The position numbers and the translations under genes are program-made. Source: Spodoptera frugiperda (taxonomy: Eukaryota; Arthropoda; Insecta; Lepidoptera; Noctuidae). From it: 64,000 bases of DNA. Positions 36,101-46,400 of this stretch are shown here, piece by piece. A model generated the notes under the pieces. The model saw only the letters and a program-made list of their open reading frames with translations, had not been told where the DNA came from and ran no database searches. Positions within the stretch are counted from its first letter, which is position 1, and every line of letters starts with the position of its first letter. Location: contig NC_064212.1 in the NCBI RefSeq assembly GCF_023101765.2, forward strand, positions 8,494,001 to 8,558,000, read 5' to 3'.

Positions 36101-37775
36101 TGCTAATAGCCGGTAAACGAGCAGACGGATCACCTGATGGTAAGCAATCGTCGATTCGTGCATGGCTCTCCCACACCTTTTATAACTAAAGATTAAATAT
36201 CCACGTTTTAGCTAAACCCAAACCTATCATTAGTAGCATTGAAACAATATTTATTGGATCCTTGATATTAACGAAGTTTTTTATTAGCGAAAAATAAAAC
36301 GGAATTAACAGTCCAGTCAAGTAACAGCGAGTGATGTCAGGTTAGATCAAGCTCGAAAATGATAAAATAGATATTGATATTGCGATCTACAAACTGTATT
36401 TCAATAATGTTTTTTGTTAGATTACTTTTGTTTTATTACATCCATTCTACGAAAAGGTACACAAGGCAAACTGTATTAAAGACGATTTCCTAACAGCAAT
36501 AAAAAAAATAGATAATTTGGACCTGAAATATTAAAAATTCCTACCCAATTAATAATAATTGTTACCATCTTTCATTACAGGTTCTTCGCAATTAAGACAT
36601 GGTACCTGGAATACCAGAATTTCACCTATGGCAATCCTGTTTACAACCTGAAGACCATCGGGCATTACACACAGATGGTGTGGGCCACCAGTCACAAGGT
36701 GGGCTGTGGCGTGGCTCACTGCAGAGGTGGACCATGGGGACAGTTCTATAATTACGTGTGCCATTACTGTCCAGGGTGAGTGGAGTCATAACCTGTTTAT
36801 TAAAAGGAAAGTATGGAATACTAGCTTCTGCGGTTTCGCCTGCAATCCCGGATAAAAGTATTCTATGTGTTATTCCAGACTACTACTATGACTATAGTAC
36901 AAGATTATTAATTATAGTACAAGATAAACTTATTAGTAACTACAGGAATAATATTTTCGACTTTGACAACTAGGATTTTGGAACGAAATTACTACTATTA
37001 CCCAATATTTTGAAATGTATCAAGTACTCGTATAATCTCGACCAGTCTATGTAGAAAAAAAAATCAGCTGTAACTGGTTATGTAATAACTGTTTTGTGAT
37101 CGTCATATACCGTCTATATTTCTTCCCTTTGGTGCCATTGTGTATGTACATACAAGAAAAATGCAAGAAAATATTACGTTACCTCATCGTTGTCGACTCC
37201 ATTACATTCCTCTTCCTTGCGTCGTCGTTTGTCATCAACCCCCATCAACACTATTATTATTTATTCTTTAAACAATTTATATTATCTACTTTTGTTAAAC
37301 AAGTTTTATAATGATAACCGTAGCTTTTAAAAAAATGTTCTGTTTCACATCGTCAGTCTAATTGAAGTGTATTTAATCAAACACAATTCATCGATGGACC
37401 AAATTAATAATTTTCTATATACCAATTACATATTCGACTTTGATCATTATTAACTAGTTTTCGTCTACATAAACACTTAAATCTTTACACTCATGATAAG
37501 AATGTATGAATTTAAAAACCTAAATCATTTTCCTTTCCAGTGGCAACTACCACAGCATAACGCAGTACCCTTACAAGATTGGAGAGCCGTGTGAAGAGTG
37601 TCCCAACCACTGCTTATCAGGATCCTTATGCACCAACGCTTGCCACAAGATGGACTACTACTCCAACTGCCCAGAGCTGGTGTCCCTCACAAATGAAGTC
37701 TGCCAACGAGGCGTTTGCAACGCCACCTGTAACTGTGCTCAAGATAAAATACACAGAAACTATCCTTGGACATAA
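27191..37775 (+). CDS. Secreted CRISP-type CAP-superfamily protein, 5 coding exons
   Basis: Coding exons are 27191-27281, 28714-28847, 30391-30536, 36581-36775 and 37541-37775. All junctions are GT/AG and in frame, giving 266 aa. A hydrophobic N-terminus (about residues 1-24, ALLVQLLFLLNVIVELDTA) is a signal peptide. The CAP domain follows, with both family signatures: GHYTQMVWATSHKVGCG and YNYVCHYCPGGNY. The last exon adds a hinge and ion-channel-regulator-like domain with ten cysteines (from EPCEEC to CNC), as in vertebrate CRISPs and snake or insect cysteine-rich venom proteins. The product should be extracellular and disulphide-rich. Its role is not decidable here: CAP proteins occur in reproductive, salivary, venom and immune settings. 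Intron 4 (30537-36580) is 6 kb and filled with transposons. AATAAA lies at 37962-37967. Confidence 0.93.
27390..27500 (-). repeat. Family C repeat, partial, in CRISP intron
   Basis: Shares CAGTAGGGCTGATGCCTGATC and CCTCTCGCCTCG-type sequence with the minus copy at 35208-35385. Confidence 0.55.
28392..28539. mobile_element. Snap-back MITE, 148 bp, family D with 23-bp perfect TIR
   Basis: Bases 28392-28414 and 28517-28539 are perfect inverted copies (ending TGTTATCGGCTT). The interior has the family-D core GAGGAACTCGACTAGTTTCA. It lies in a CRISP intron. Confidence 0.7.
29060..29205 (+). repeat. Family D repeat copy
   Basis: Has CGGCTTACTCACGTAACTG, GAGGAACTCGACTAGTTTCA and CGCGGCGATTGTCGCGCTGC. 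Terminal inverted repeats are not evident in this copy. Confidence 0.6.
31095..31440 (+). mobile_element. tRNA-derived SINE with B-box, in CRISP intron 4
   Basis: A B-box GGTTCGATTCC lies at 31172-31182, after a tRNA-like head. The body continues with ACATGGGACTTATAACACAA and GGGACGTTGC. The 3' half recurs at 50712-50850. Confidence 0.65.
32410..32590 (+). mobile_element. SINE family B copy, in CRISP intron 4
   Basis: Contains GGTTCTGGGTGTCATGTGTG and ACGACACAGGAGAAAACCCA, the forward form of the family-B body and 3' end. Confidence 0.6.
33186..33325 (+). repeat. Family C repeat, left of foldback element
   Basis: ACCACCCCGTTCCTACTCCT and GTTAGGTCTTCCGCGGCTCC. It faces the inverted copy at 35208-35385. 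Confidence 0.65.
33372..35128. mobile_element. Foldback transposon with about 685-bp inverted arms
   Basis: The left arm 33372-34055 and right arm 34440-35128 are reverse complements with very high identity (near 98 percent over the outer 100 bases by eye), around a spacer of about 385 bp. The ends read TATACAGGGTGTCC, that is CAGGGTGTCC next to TA or TATA. A 55-codon frame starts at the ATG at 34405 (MPKPCTMEDAQTSSSSDNIA) and runs into the right arm; it may be the start of a former protein gene. ORFs within both arms are mirror images and not genes. No transposase is recognised. Confidence 0.85.
35208..35385 (-). repeat. Family C repeat, right of foldback element
   Basis: CCGGAGCTGCAGACTACCTA and CAGGAGTAGGAACGGGGTGG, the inverse of the 33186 copy. 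Confidence 0.65.
36093..36180 (+). repeat. Family A repeat, truncated
   Basis: Only the 5' part is present (CGGTAAACGAGCAGACGGAT, TGATGGTAAGCAATCG). Confidence 0.6.
36795..36960 (-). repeat. Helitron- or RTE-like fragment in last CRISP intron
   Basis: TACTAGCTTCTGCGGTTTCG and TATTCTATGTGTTATTCCAG resemble the repeats at 2533 and 6559. Confidence 0.45.
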
Positions 37776-37961
37776 AAAACCTCTTTTTAATTTCCTCAAC
37801 ATCATCAAAGACGTGCCTTCAATGTCATACAGTGACGCACACATCCAAAATTCTTTACTTAGTACATAATACGTTTGTGTACATGTGTGCATATTAGTTT
37901 TAATTCACTGCCAGTGTTTTGACACAAGACAATTAGTTTAATCGTACAAATATTGTTTGTA

Positions 37962-37967
37962 AATAAA
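37962..37967 (+). terminator. Poly(A) signal of the CRISP gene
   Basis: AATAAA about 190 bp after the CRISP stop codon, in a TTTGTAAATAAATATATAAA context. Confidence 0.55.
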
Positions 37968-38045
37968 TATATAAATTATGGTTAAGTTTTCTTTCTCCCT
38001 CTAGAACTAGATAATCCTGTATATATACAGTAGCATTATAGATAG

Positions 38046-38187
38046 CATGGAAAGACACATTTTTTCAGGGATTTGGTAGGTCTCAAGGTAGCTCCGACCC
38101 ATAAAAACTTCGTCCCAAATGTTGCTTTATGGGTAAAAACTTGCTCAGATACGTCTTTAATCGCTGAAAAAAATGTGTCGGTCCATG
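38046..38187. mobile_element. Hairpin MITE, 142 bp
   Basis: The outer arms pair imperfectly (GACACATTTTTTCAGGGAT against ATCGCTGAAAAAAATGTGTC). An inner palindrome ACCCATAAA...TTTATGGGT spans about 38097-38133. Confidence 0.6.
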
Positions 38188-38204
38188 CGTCAAACGCCAT
38201 ATAA

Positions 38205-39513
38205 AAATACTAGCGGACCCGACAGACGTTGTCCTGTCTACACGTTAATTTGAAAATTTAAAACTTTTTCATCCTGGACCTTTTTGATGAAAATTATTAT
38301 TCAAATGTTATGACAATATCTAACGTCATTAATATTTGACACTGCGATGGTAGCGCCGTCCGTCGGATCCGATGTAAAACATTCCAAAATCAACAACTAC
38401 TAATAAATTAAAAATTAATTAAAATACATTGTCCAGCGGACAAAATTGTGAATCTAAACCATTCTCAGATCCTCTTGAACACACACAAAAAGTTTCATCA
38501 AAATCCGTCTAGTCGTTTAACCTTTAGCTACCGACGTGGTTTTTTTGTCACACTAGTACCGACGTAGGGCCTGAGAGGCCGCATAAATAACACTGAGTTT
38601 TGTAAAAAATATGTATAATAATACATCAAATTATAGGTCAAACTGTTAATTTGGGATTTACAAATAAAAGAAATGACATTTTTAGTAATAATTCTTAATA
38701 AACTTTGAAATTATAACATTTTCAATCTTTGGTCCCATTTTTAACTCAAAAATTACAAGTCTACAAAAAAAAATCTAAAATAACAATATATGACTTCTTA
38801 GGAACCGTAAATTATATTTTTCTTAAATTTATGGGTTATTAGATATATAAAAAAAAACAAAAAGTACTTGGTATTCCAGAAATAAAAAAAATGTCCAATA
38901 TCAAAGTTAACACTTGTTTGTCGCACTGTAAACAAACATGTTTCTTGCATGAGTAACATTGATATGTGAAGTTTTTATTTCGTTTAGGTGAACAAGATGC
39001 ACCTCAAAAATCAAAATAGAAAAGTATGTACTTTTCTTATTTTTTCTTCGTTTGCCTCATACTGAACTAAATCTGGCATATCTGAACCGAGTATTCTATT
39101 TATTTGAATTTATATGAAAATGAGGTCTTTTAATAGTGTTGTATATCATAAACTATGTTTACCCCTCGATGTCCCAGGTACATCTATTATTCTTATTAGC
39201 AGTTTGACTTCTGAAATTGCACTTTATTTTGATCATAGCTCAAACACTAACGTTAGTACCGACGTTGGGCCTGAGAGGCCGCGTCGTTATTTTAAATCGA
39301 CATAATACAAAAACAGTATTCCCCGGTACTTTTACCACACTCGAACTGGTGCAACTCAACTCACAGCTACTGATGAGCACGGGTCTCTCCTCTGGGAGGG
39401 GTAAAACTAACAACTTGTCTATCCGCCACGGCCTCACAGGCCCCACGTCGGTACTTAAAGGTTAAGAGGAGCTCAGTGACATACACACGTACAGAAGAAT
39501 TTATATATAAAGA
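38205..39513 (+). repeat. RTE/Helitron-like repeat interrupted by a MITE
   Basis: The outer parts 38205-38516 and 39466-39513 read as one repeat (CATCAAAATCCGTCTAGTCG, then GAGGAGCTCAGTGACATACA) once the nested element is set aside. Confidence 0.55.
38521..39461. mobile_element. piggyBac-like MITE with TTAA target duplication
   Basis: The 941-bp element has CCTTTAGCTACCGACGTGG at the left and the inverse of CCTTTAAGTACCGACGTGG at the right. TTAA flanks both ends (38517-38520, 39462-39465). Internal copies of GGGCCTGAGAGGCCGC occur near both ends. No transposase ORF. Confidence 0.75.
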
Positions 39514-40402
39514 TTAGTTTCCGTATATGAAGTGGGTATAAGCTTAAATGAACGTTTTACTATAAAACGTATTAAATACGCATGAAAATAAATAGGAAAG
39601 TAACTACGCATGTAAATTGACATCATCGACCCATTTCCATCCACTGCTGGACATAGTAGATGCCTCTGAAATTGCAACTACTGAGCTCAAACTTCAGTTT
39701 TTCGTAATATTTATTTAAGAAATGAAGTTAACAATATAATTATAATTTTTCATCTATGTGATAAAATATAAGAAAAACTACTTAAATTAGATAGCGTAGT
39801 ATATTTGAAAATAAACCAAATATACGTAAGTCATTTAATTTCGGTAATTCATATTGATTCCTATTTTCCGGTGTTTTGTTTAGTACGGAGGGTTCTTGAG
39901 CAGCAGGTGAGTCAACAGGTGGGGTGGCTGTCGGTGCGGAACCAACCACGATGCCCCGACGTCCCTGTCTTTCGAATAGTCAATGTTTTGGTTATTATCG
40001 CATAACGCTACAGGATCTTCTATTCGCCTTTTTGGTTATTTTTGACTGGGTATTGTATTTTTTAGTATTGTTGAAGTCCTGAAAAATATTTACTGGTTTC
40101 TTACTTAGCTTTGGTAATTTCATAAATCTTACAACCGTCATAAAAGTCAACATTATGTTATATTTCAACGTTGATCCTTTTTCAAAAAAAAGACATGTCC
40201 GTACCTTGTTGTAGACGAGCAGCTATCGTGAATTTTATTGGCATTAATTTGTATTCAGTCATGTTCCCGAGTGACCGAGCAACATGTTTCCCACCCCCAC
40301 CACGAGTCCGACCCAATTGTAATGCAACGGCGGCCGGGTCCGGCGCGCGGGCATTGTGCGCGCACCCGCTCCCGCCGCCACCTGCCGCGCCGGCCGCGCA
40401 CC

Positions 40403-43400
40403 ATGGTCGCGCAACAGGCGCAACACGCCTCATCGCCTGCCGCGCCGCGCAAGTCACTGCGCCGGCTCGCATCCACGCGAGGTTTCAAACCCCGCGCAGC
40501 CAACGAATATGGCTGGATTCGTGTATTTGAAGGCCTCGAACCGTTCGTCATCGATGCGCCCAGTAAACTTATCAAGGTTACACTTAATACCACAGTGGAA
40601 GAAGTGAATAAAAATCTTGGTTTCAGTGATGAGCTATCACTTTGGTTACAAACTGGTGGTGCGAATTCGCGACGACTGGAGCACGACGAGTATCCTTTAA
40701 GAATCCAAGAACAATACTTAGCAACATGTGGTTGGAGATCGCAGGCTCGAAGGATGCGGCTGGCAGTAGACCCGGAGTTAGGACATTCGTTGCGGTGGTG
40801 TGCAGGACCTGCTCCGCGCACTGGAGGAGTGCTCAAATCCGGGACAGTTTACGTGCTGAAAGGACATGTATTTCCACAGTGGAAACCCAGACCGGCGTAC
40901 GTGATAGGATCGAGGCTACTTTCTTACGGTACTCGTAGCAATTACATTTTATTCGATTATTATAAAATATTTTTCTACGTGGAAAGCATACTTACCCTGA
41001 TATTAAAAATTTTCAGGTACAACTTGGGAAATGTTAGAACTGAGTGGCGGTAGTATTGAGTTATGTCCACCCAAGGCTCACAGATTGGTGCTCTGCGTTA
41101 AGCCGCGTTGTCCAGGGAACATCACATCCGCAGACAACAGCATGAATCACCTCTTCCTCGGATTTAGTACCATTTGGGAGAGAAACATGTGGTTCTGCTG
41201 GTTGAAGGAGGTGAGTTAATCGACTTCGAAGACGTGAGCATATGAATACAACCACAACTAATCTGTTTCTAAAGTTAAACAAGTATAAGCAAATTGGTTT
41301 AGTACGGTTGGCAGGTAAGCACGAGTTTTAGCAGTGTAATTGGAGCAAATCTGATGTAGTTTTATGTTTAGTTCCGTCGCGCGCTCCACAGCGTGCAGAT
41401 ATGAGCTCTTAGCAGATGATTGGGAATTTGATTCCGGTACACTTCTCAAACTAACGAACCGTCAAGCTAACAGCGGTAAATTGTTAGAAATTCCTAAAGC
41501 TTATCAAGTTTTTGACGTTTCAATGTACAATTTGACGTCAATCACAATAGGGTTGTATAACCATGACATTTGTATGGTGCTATAATATCACAACAGGTAT
41601 TATTTTCATCACAAACCATATTTACGACGCTCTCTTATTCATAGCCATAAGTCATAACCATCGGTAGATAACAATGGCCAGAAAAATTGTAAACAAGAAA
41701 TTGTTTTTCATTGCAAATGACTTCGATAAGTTGAAATTGCGATCTTATATGAAATTATTCATGAACATGCTCGTGAATTATTTATGTTGTTGTGCGACGA
41801 ATTAAGTGTTATTGTTTGATTATTTCTCAAGATAAGGTATGCATACTAAAGAGAGTTATAATGGAACACACGAAAAGTGTGTTAATTAAAAATAGTGTGC
41901 ACTACACCCTGAAAGAAATGTCACGGTCGAGATGTGCAGAGTATGATGGTTGCGTCTGCGCCGGTGATAGTGGCCCGCGCGCACGCTGCCACTTCACAAG
42001 TAAAAAGTCACTCGCAGTGGTCGCACTGAGCTCACCCTCAGTGCACAATTCGCTTTCGTTAACTGTGCTACGTAACTTATTTGTAAACAATACCGGTTGT
42101 GTTTCACCTTTTCAAAATAAATCGAACTCAAGTCAAAAACCACAAGTCACATGAAAATCCACTTTTAGCATTTCTGGCAAATCATTGAATGATGGTTACA
42201 AGAAATCAGTATTAATCAAGGACAAACGCCATTTATGCAAGCTACAGCGACGTGAATGGAATAATGAACTGTACAGGAGTTACTCCGTAGTCTTTGGGAA
42301 TAACAATGCTCGAAGGAGTTCGTCGGCCCCATTGTGGTTACACACCGAGACAGACGAACACTGTTTTACTGCAGTTGCTGTTAAAATGTCATTTGATGTA
42401 AAGACAAAGATACGTTTGCCATTAAACTCTTTAGTTTTATTGTTTGTGTTGTGCCAGTGTTAGTTCAGTGTGATGGTAGAAAGAAATACAATGAAGTGTG
42501 AAGAAGAGGCGGTCGACAGTCTCGATGTGTTCACACAGCCCAACTCTGAAGACGTTTTCCTCGACAGTTTGGAACCTAACACGTTCAGAGAAAAATGCGA
42601 ACTTTCGGTTGGTCAACGTTCATGCTTCTTAAACATAAACTTTCTCATTAGTCATTAGTTGCTTTGTAATAAACTCATTATAATTATTCTTATTCTTACC
42701 GCTACCTTAGTGGTCAAATTTCTCCACACCTTGAATACGATAATGGAAAATTGGGAAAACCAAATGGAATCATTCTAAGAAATCAAACGTTTAAGACGTC
42801 ATGTTGTATTTGTATACTAAAATGTCATGTTAAACATATTCCAACGGTCACTCGCTATTGATGATGAACTCAATCATAAAATACTGTAACTATTGACATT
42901 GTTCTAGGGAACACAAAGTACGCAGCCGCCCAATGTTCTGGACCTCAGTAGTGGTGGGCGAGCGTCGCTGGGCGCGGCGCTGGCGCAGCATGCAACAGGG
43001 GCCTTCACTGTGAGAGTCCTCAAACTAAGAAGCAATGCCTTATCGAGTCTACCAGCTCAAGTTTGGACCCTGCAAGCTCTCACACACCTCGACATCAGCG
43101 ACAACAGGATCACAGAACTGCCACCAGAAATATGCCAACTTACACAGTAAGTCATTTATCAATTGAGTTACAAATTCGAAGATGGAAATGAATACCAGTT
43201 TTTGACGTTGACTCTTGTGCTATAGACAGTCAATCAGTCAGTTATTTATTTTATATTTTGGATTTGTTTCCTTATTCCAAACTGAGGCTTAACAAATATT
43301 AGAATCTATGAAGTATTGCTGAACTCCATAGCCTTTGGATGACGATAACAACAATGGCTGAATATGGACAGGAAAAAGCTCTGTTAAAACCTTGTTGAAA

Positions 43401-46400
43401 TTATACTCTATAAAGTAAAGTTACGCTTCACTACGTGATCGTAATCAGATATTAGCTAAGATTTCATTTAGTTGGTAATTAATATTTTTTCGACATCATA
43501 CCACAAAACAAATAGTCGTTAGTCAGTCAAATCGATCAACCGTGACTACGTTTGGTATTGCGAAGGTGTTTAAGCAAAACGGACATTATTCTATTTACAC
43601 ATTGAATCTATGTTTGGTCTGAACTGAACTGGAAGTTTATCATCAGCTCGTTTCAGTCTATAGCTGGACTGTCCAATCTCCTGAGGGCGATCCTTCGTAT
43701 CCAACCACTACTTACGCTACTTTACTCATAACAAATAATATGTCAATAGTCAAACCTTATCTCAAAAGACACTCTAATCTCTATAAATAATTTGAGTCAG
43801 TGTTATTACAGCTCATCATTCTTCTTTGAAAAAAAAAATACTAAGTACTTTATTTTTATAATAACTGTTCATAAAAAAACTATCGGTTTACTCACGTAAA
43901 TTAATGGAGAAATGTTCTACTAGTTTCGAGTCACAGAGGGCCTCTTCATCATGAGCAGCGTGCGCAGACGCAGCGACGTCGCGCTGTTTACTCATTTCTA
44001 CAGATTTTTAATTGATTAACTAAGTACTTTCATAAATATGTATAAAGTTTTGATTCGAGTTGCAATAAGTGTAATTCCAATTGAATTCCAAATACCACGA
44101 ATCTTAAAAGTAGCTCGTCGAGTTTTATGCTCTCTATGATTTAAACGAATCAAATCAAATCACTTTAATTGAATGCATATATGTATATATGCATACATGT
44201 ACAACTGTAAAGGGTGGAATTAAACATGTTACTCATCTCTTCATGCAAACTACAGAAAATAAGACATTTCAGCAGTTATTATAAAAAAAATGCATTTAAT
44301 TTTTCAGCTAGTTTAGGATATCTTGCACAATAGGTAGAACTGTATTTCATATTGCGAGAGGGTTTTGAAATTTTTATAGCACGTTAATTAAAATAAATTG
44401 AAGCTTAAAGGAAGCATTCTAAATAAAAGATTCTAATGAAAACAAAACTGTTAATAAACAGTTCGAATCTTAAACTCCAGTATATTTTAAATTAAATTAA
44501 ATACGTATTCTGTCCTGGAAAATCCTCATCGAAGATTATTATGCATTTTTTATGGTCGGTAAACGAGCAGATGAATCATCAGATGGTAAGCAATCGCCAC
44601 CGCTCATGGACACCCGAAATACCGCAGGCCTAACAAGTGCGTTGCCGGTCTTTTGAGGGATTTGGAATTTAAGGGTTATGGGAGAATCAAGGATTAGGAT
44701 TGGGCAATTTAACGCAAGCGTTGTTTCACGTCGATTTTCTGTGAGGCCGTGGTATCACTCCGGTCAAGCCGACCCATTCTTATAAATATAACTACTGATA
44801 CTTGTTGTGGTTGTTATTATAACGCTAATTATTATTATTTTCGAGGTTAGTGAAGAAGCATAGTGTTTCACAGTTCACGTATGGGTATGCGATCATTACT
44901 AGTTCTACTCAGTAACGCTCGGCTGACGAAGCGTGGCATTCGCGGCGCCTCTCGCATCAATCTTAGCCTTCGGCCTTTTGTTTCGATATTTACGTACTTA
45001 GTTTCAAAAGGGAACAACATTCACTAGAAGAAAATTGTTCTAAACAGTTCCTTGTATTCAATGAGTTTGTGGTTTGAAAAGAAATGGTTTTTCGTTTGTT
45101 CTGTAGAATATTCGAGAATGAACTCGGCAGTGTTACTGTAGCAGTTCTGCAAAATGGTAGCGTTTAACGTTTCTAATTAGTTTTGCTTTAGTATCTTGTA
45201 ACTTTTATTTGAATATTCCTTCCTGTTTATAATCCATGGATGATGTCACTGGAACTGTGCACAATGCACATATCACATTATCACATTTTATATTTTACTT
45301 TTTTTATTATTTATTTATTATATAAAAGTTTACAGTAGTTTAGCTTTGGATCTGAACTCGCCTAAGTGTTACGTTCAATGGCGAGTGAATTTTTGTTTGA
45401 TTGGATGTTTTGTCCGTCAATCACGCTGAAACTAATGAACGGTGTTTGATGAAATTTGGTATATAGAGAGAGTATGGGGGCCGCTAGTATAAAATAAGAA
45501 CAGACATGTACTTACAATTTTTAGATTTGCAAAAGGCTAGGCCTCCAAAATTCTGTAAGTTTTCTCAAGTCTATGTAAATATCGTCAATGTCAATAAATA
45601 ATAACAACAACCAACGATAAGTATGTCCAAGTTAGCAGTCATATGTTGGTATAAGACACGGAGTTTCCGTTGTGTGCTAATTTTTTTAAAGTGAGTGCTT
45701 GCGTACGCGCCGCGGGGCGGGGCTATCTACATCTGCTCGCCGGACCGTGCGCGTTACGTTCACTTTACTTCGCCGTACGCGCAACCCCTGTTAGCTAATC
45801 TACATGGCATGCTCCTTTAAACTACTTATTGATACTATTATACCTTTCTGGGATTATAAAACATATAAAGATATAAAAATGTGCTTGTGGCACCGACTTA
45901 TATCTCTCTACTGATACTACTTCATCATCACTCTCCAAAGACAATCACACACCATCTGTCTCTCGGCTCCAGATCGACTCTAGACCTTTATAAAATGGTA
46001 GTGGTTTTAAATACTTAATCAAAAGAAAACCAAACGCACTAGCTGCCTTTACAATTTTTAAATGGTCCAGTTTCCCTGGGATCCCATCATCACATCCAGA
46101 CCTGGTGGAAATAGGAGTAAATAGAAAATATGACCTTACCAACAATAAAAGAGTCATCAAAAACCGTCCACAAACGCTGAAATAATCGTATAACATATTA
46201 TATTTAAAAAAAACATACAGTCCAATTGAGAACCTCGTCCTTTTTGGGGAAGTCGGTTAATAATTTTCTTTCACTCCCTAAAACAATATTATGAACTAAT
46301 CTAAAAATCGAAAATATGCCAAAGATATTCGAAGGCAAGGCAAGTGCTTAGTTTCATCTTCGCTTCATGGTAGATATCCCACCCACTCGCACGAAGCGCT

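Larger units (their letters stand above)
37968..40402. other. Intergenic region between the CRISP gene and Phlpp
   Basis: It is mostly repeats: the hairpin element at 38046, an old repeat with a nested MITE at 38205-39513, and a fragment of a common repeat at 39620-39680. The last 150 bp are GC-rich and contain the likely Phlpp 5' UTR. Confidence 0.5.

Noticed and set aside
40238..40402. Upstream extension of Phlpp exon 1
   Set aside because: The frame is open but its first codon is TTG; the only in-frame upstream ATG (40322) has a poorer context than 40403 and gives an arginine-rich, low-complexity peptide. It remains possible.
41364..41585. 73-codon ORF in Phlpp intron 2 as a further exon
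   Set aside because: No matching acceptor and donor keep frame with the neighbouring exons, and the peptide is not recognised.
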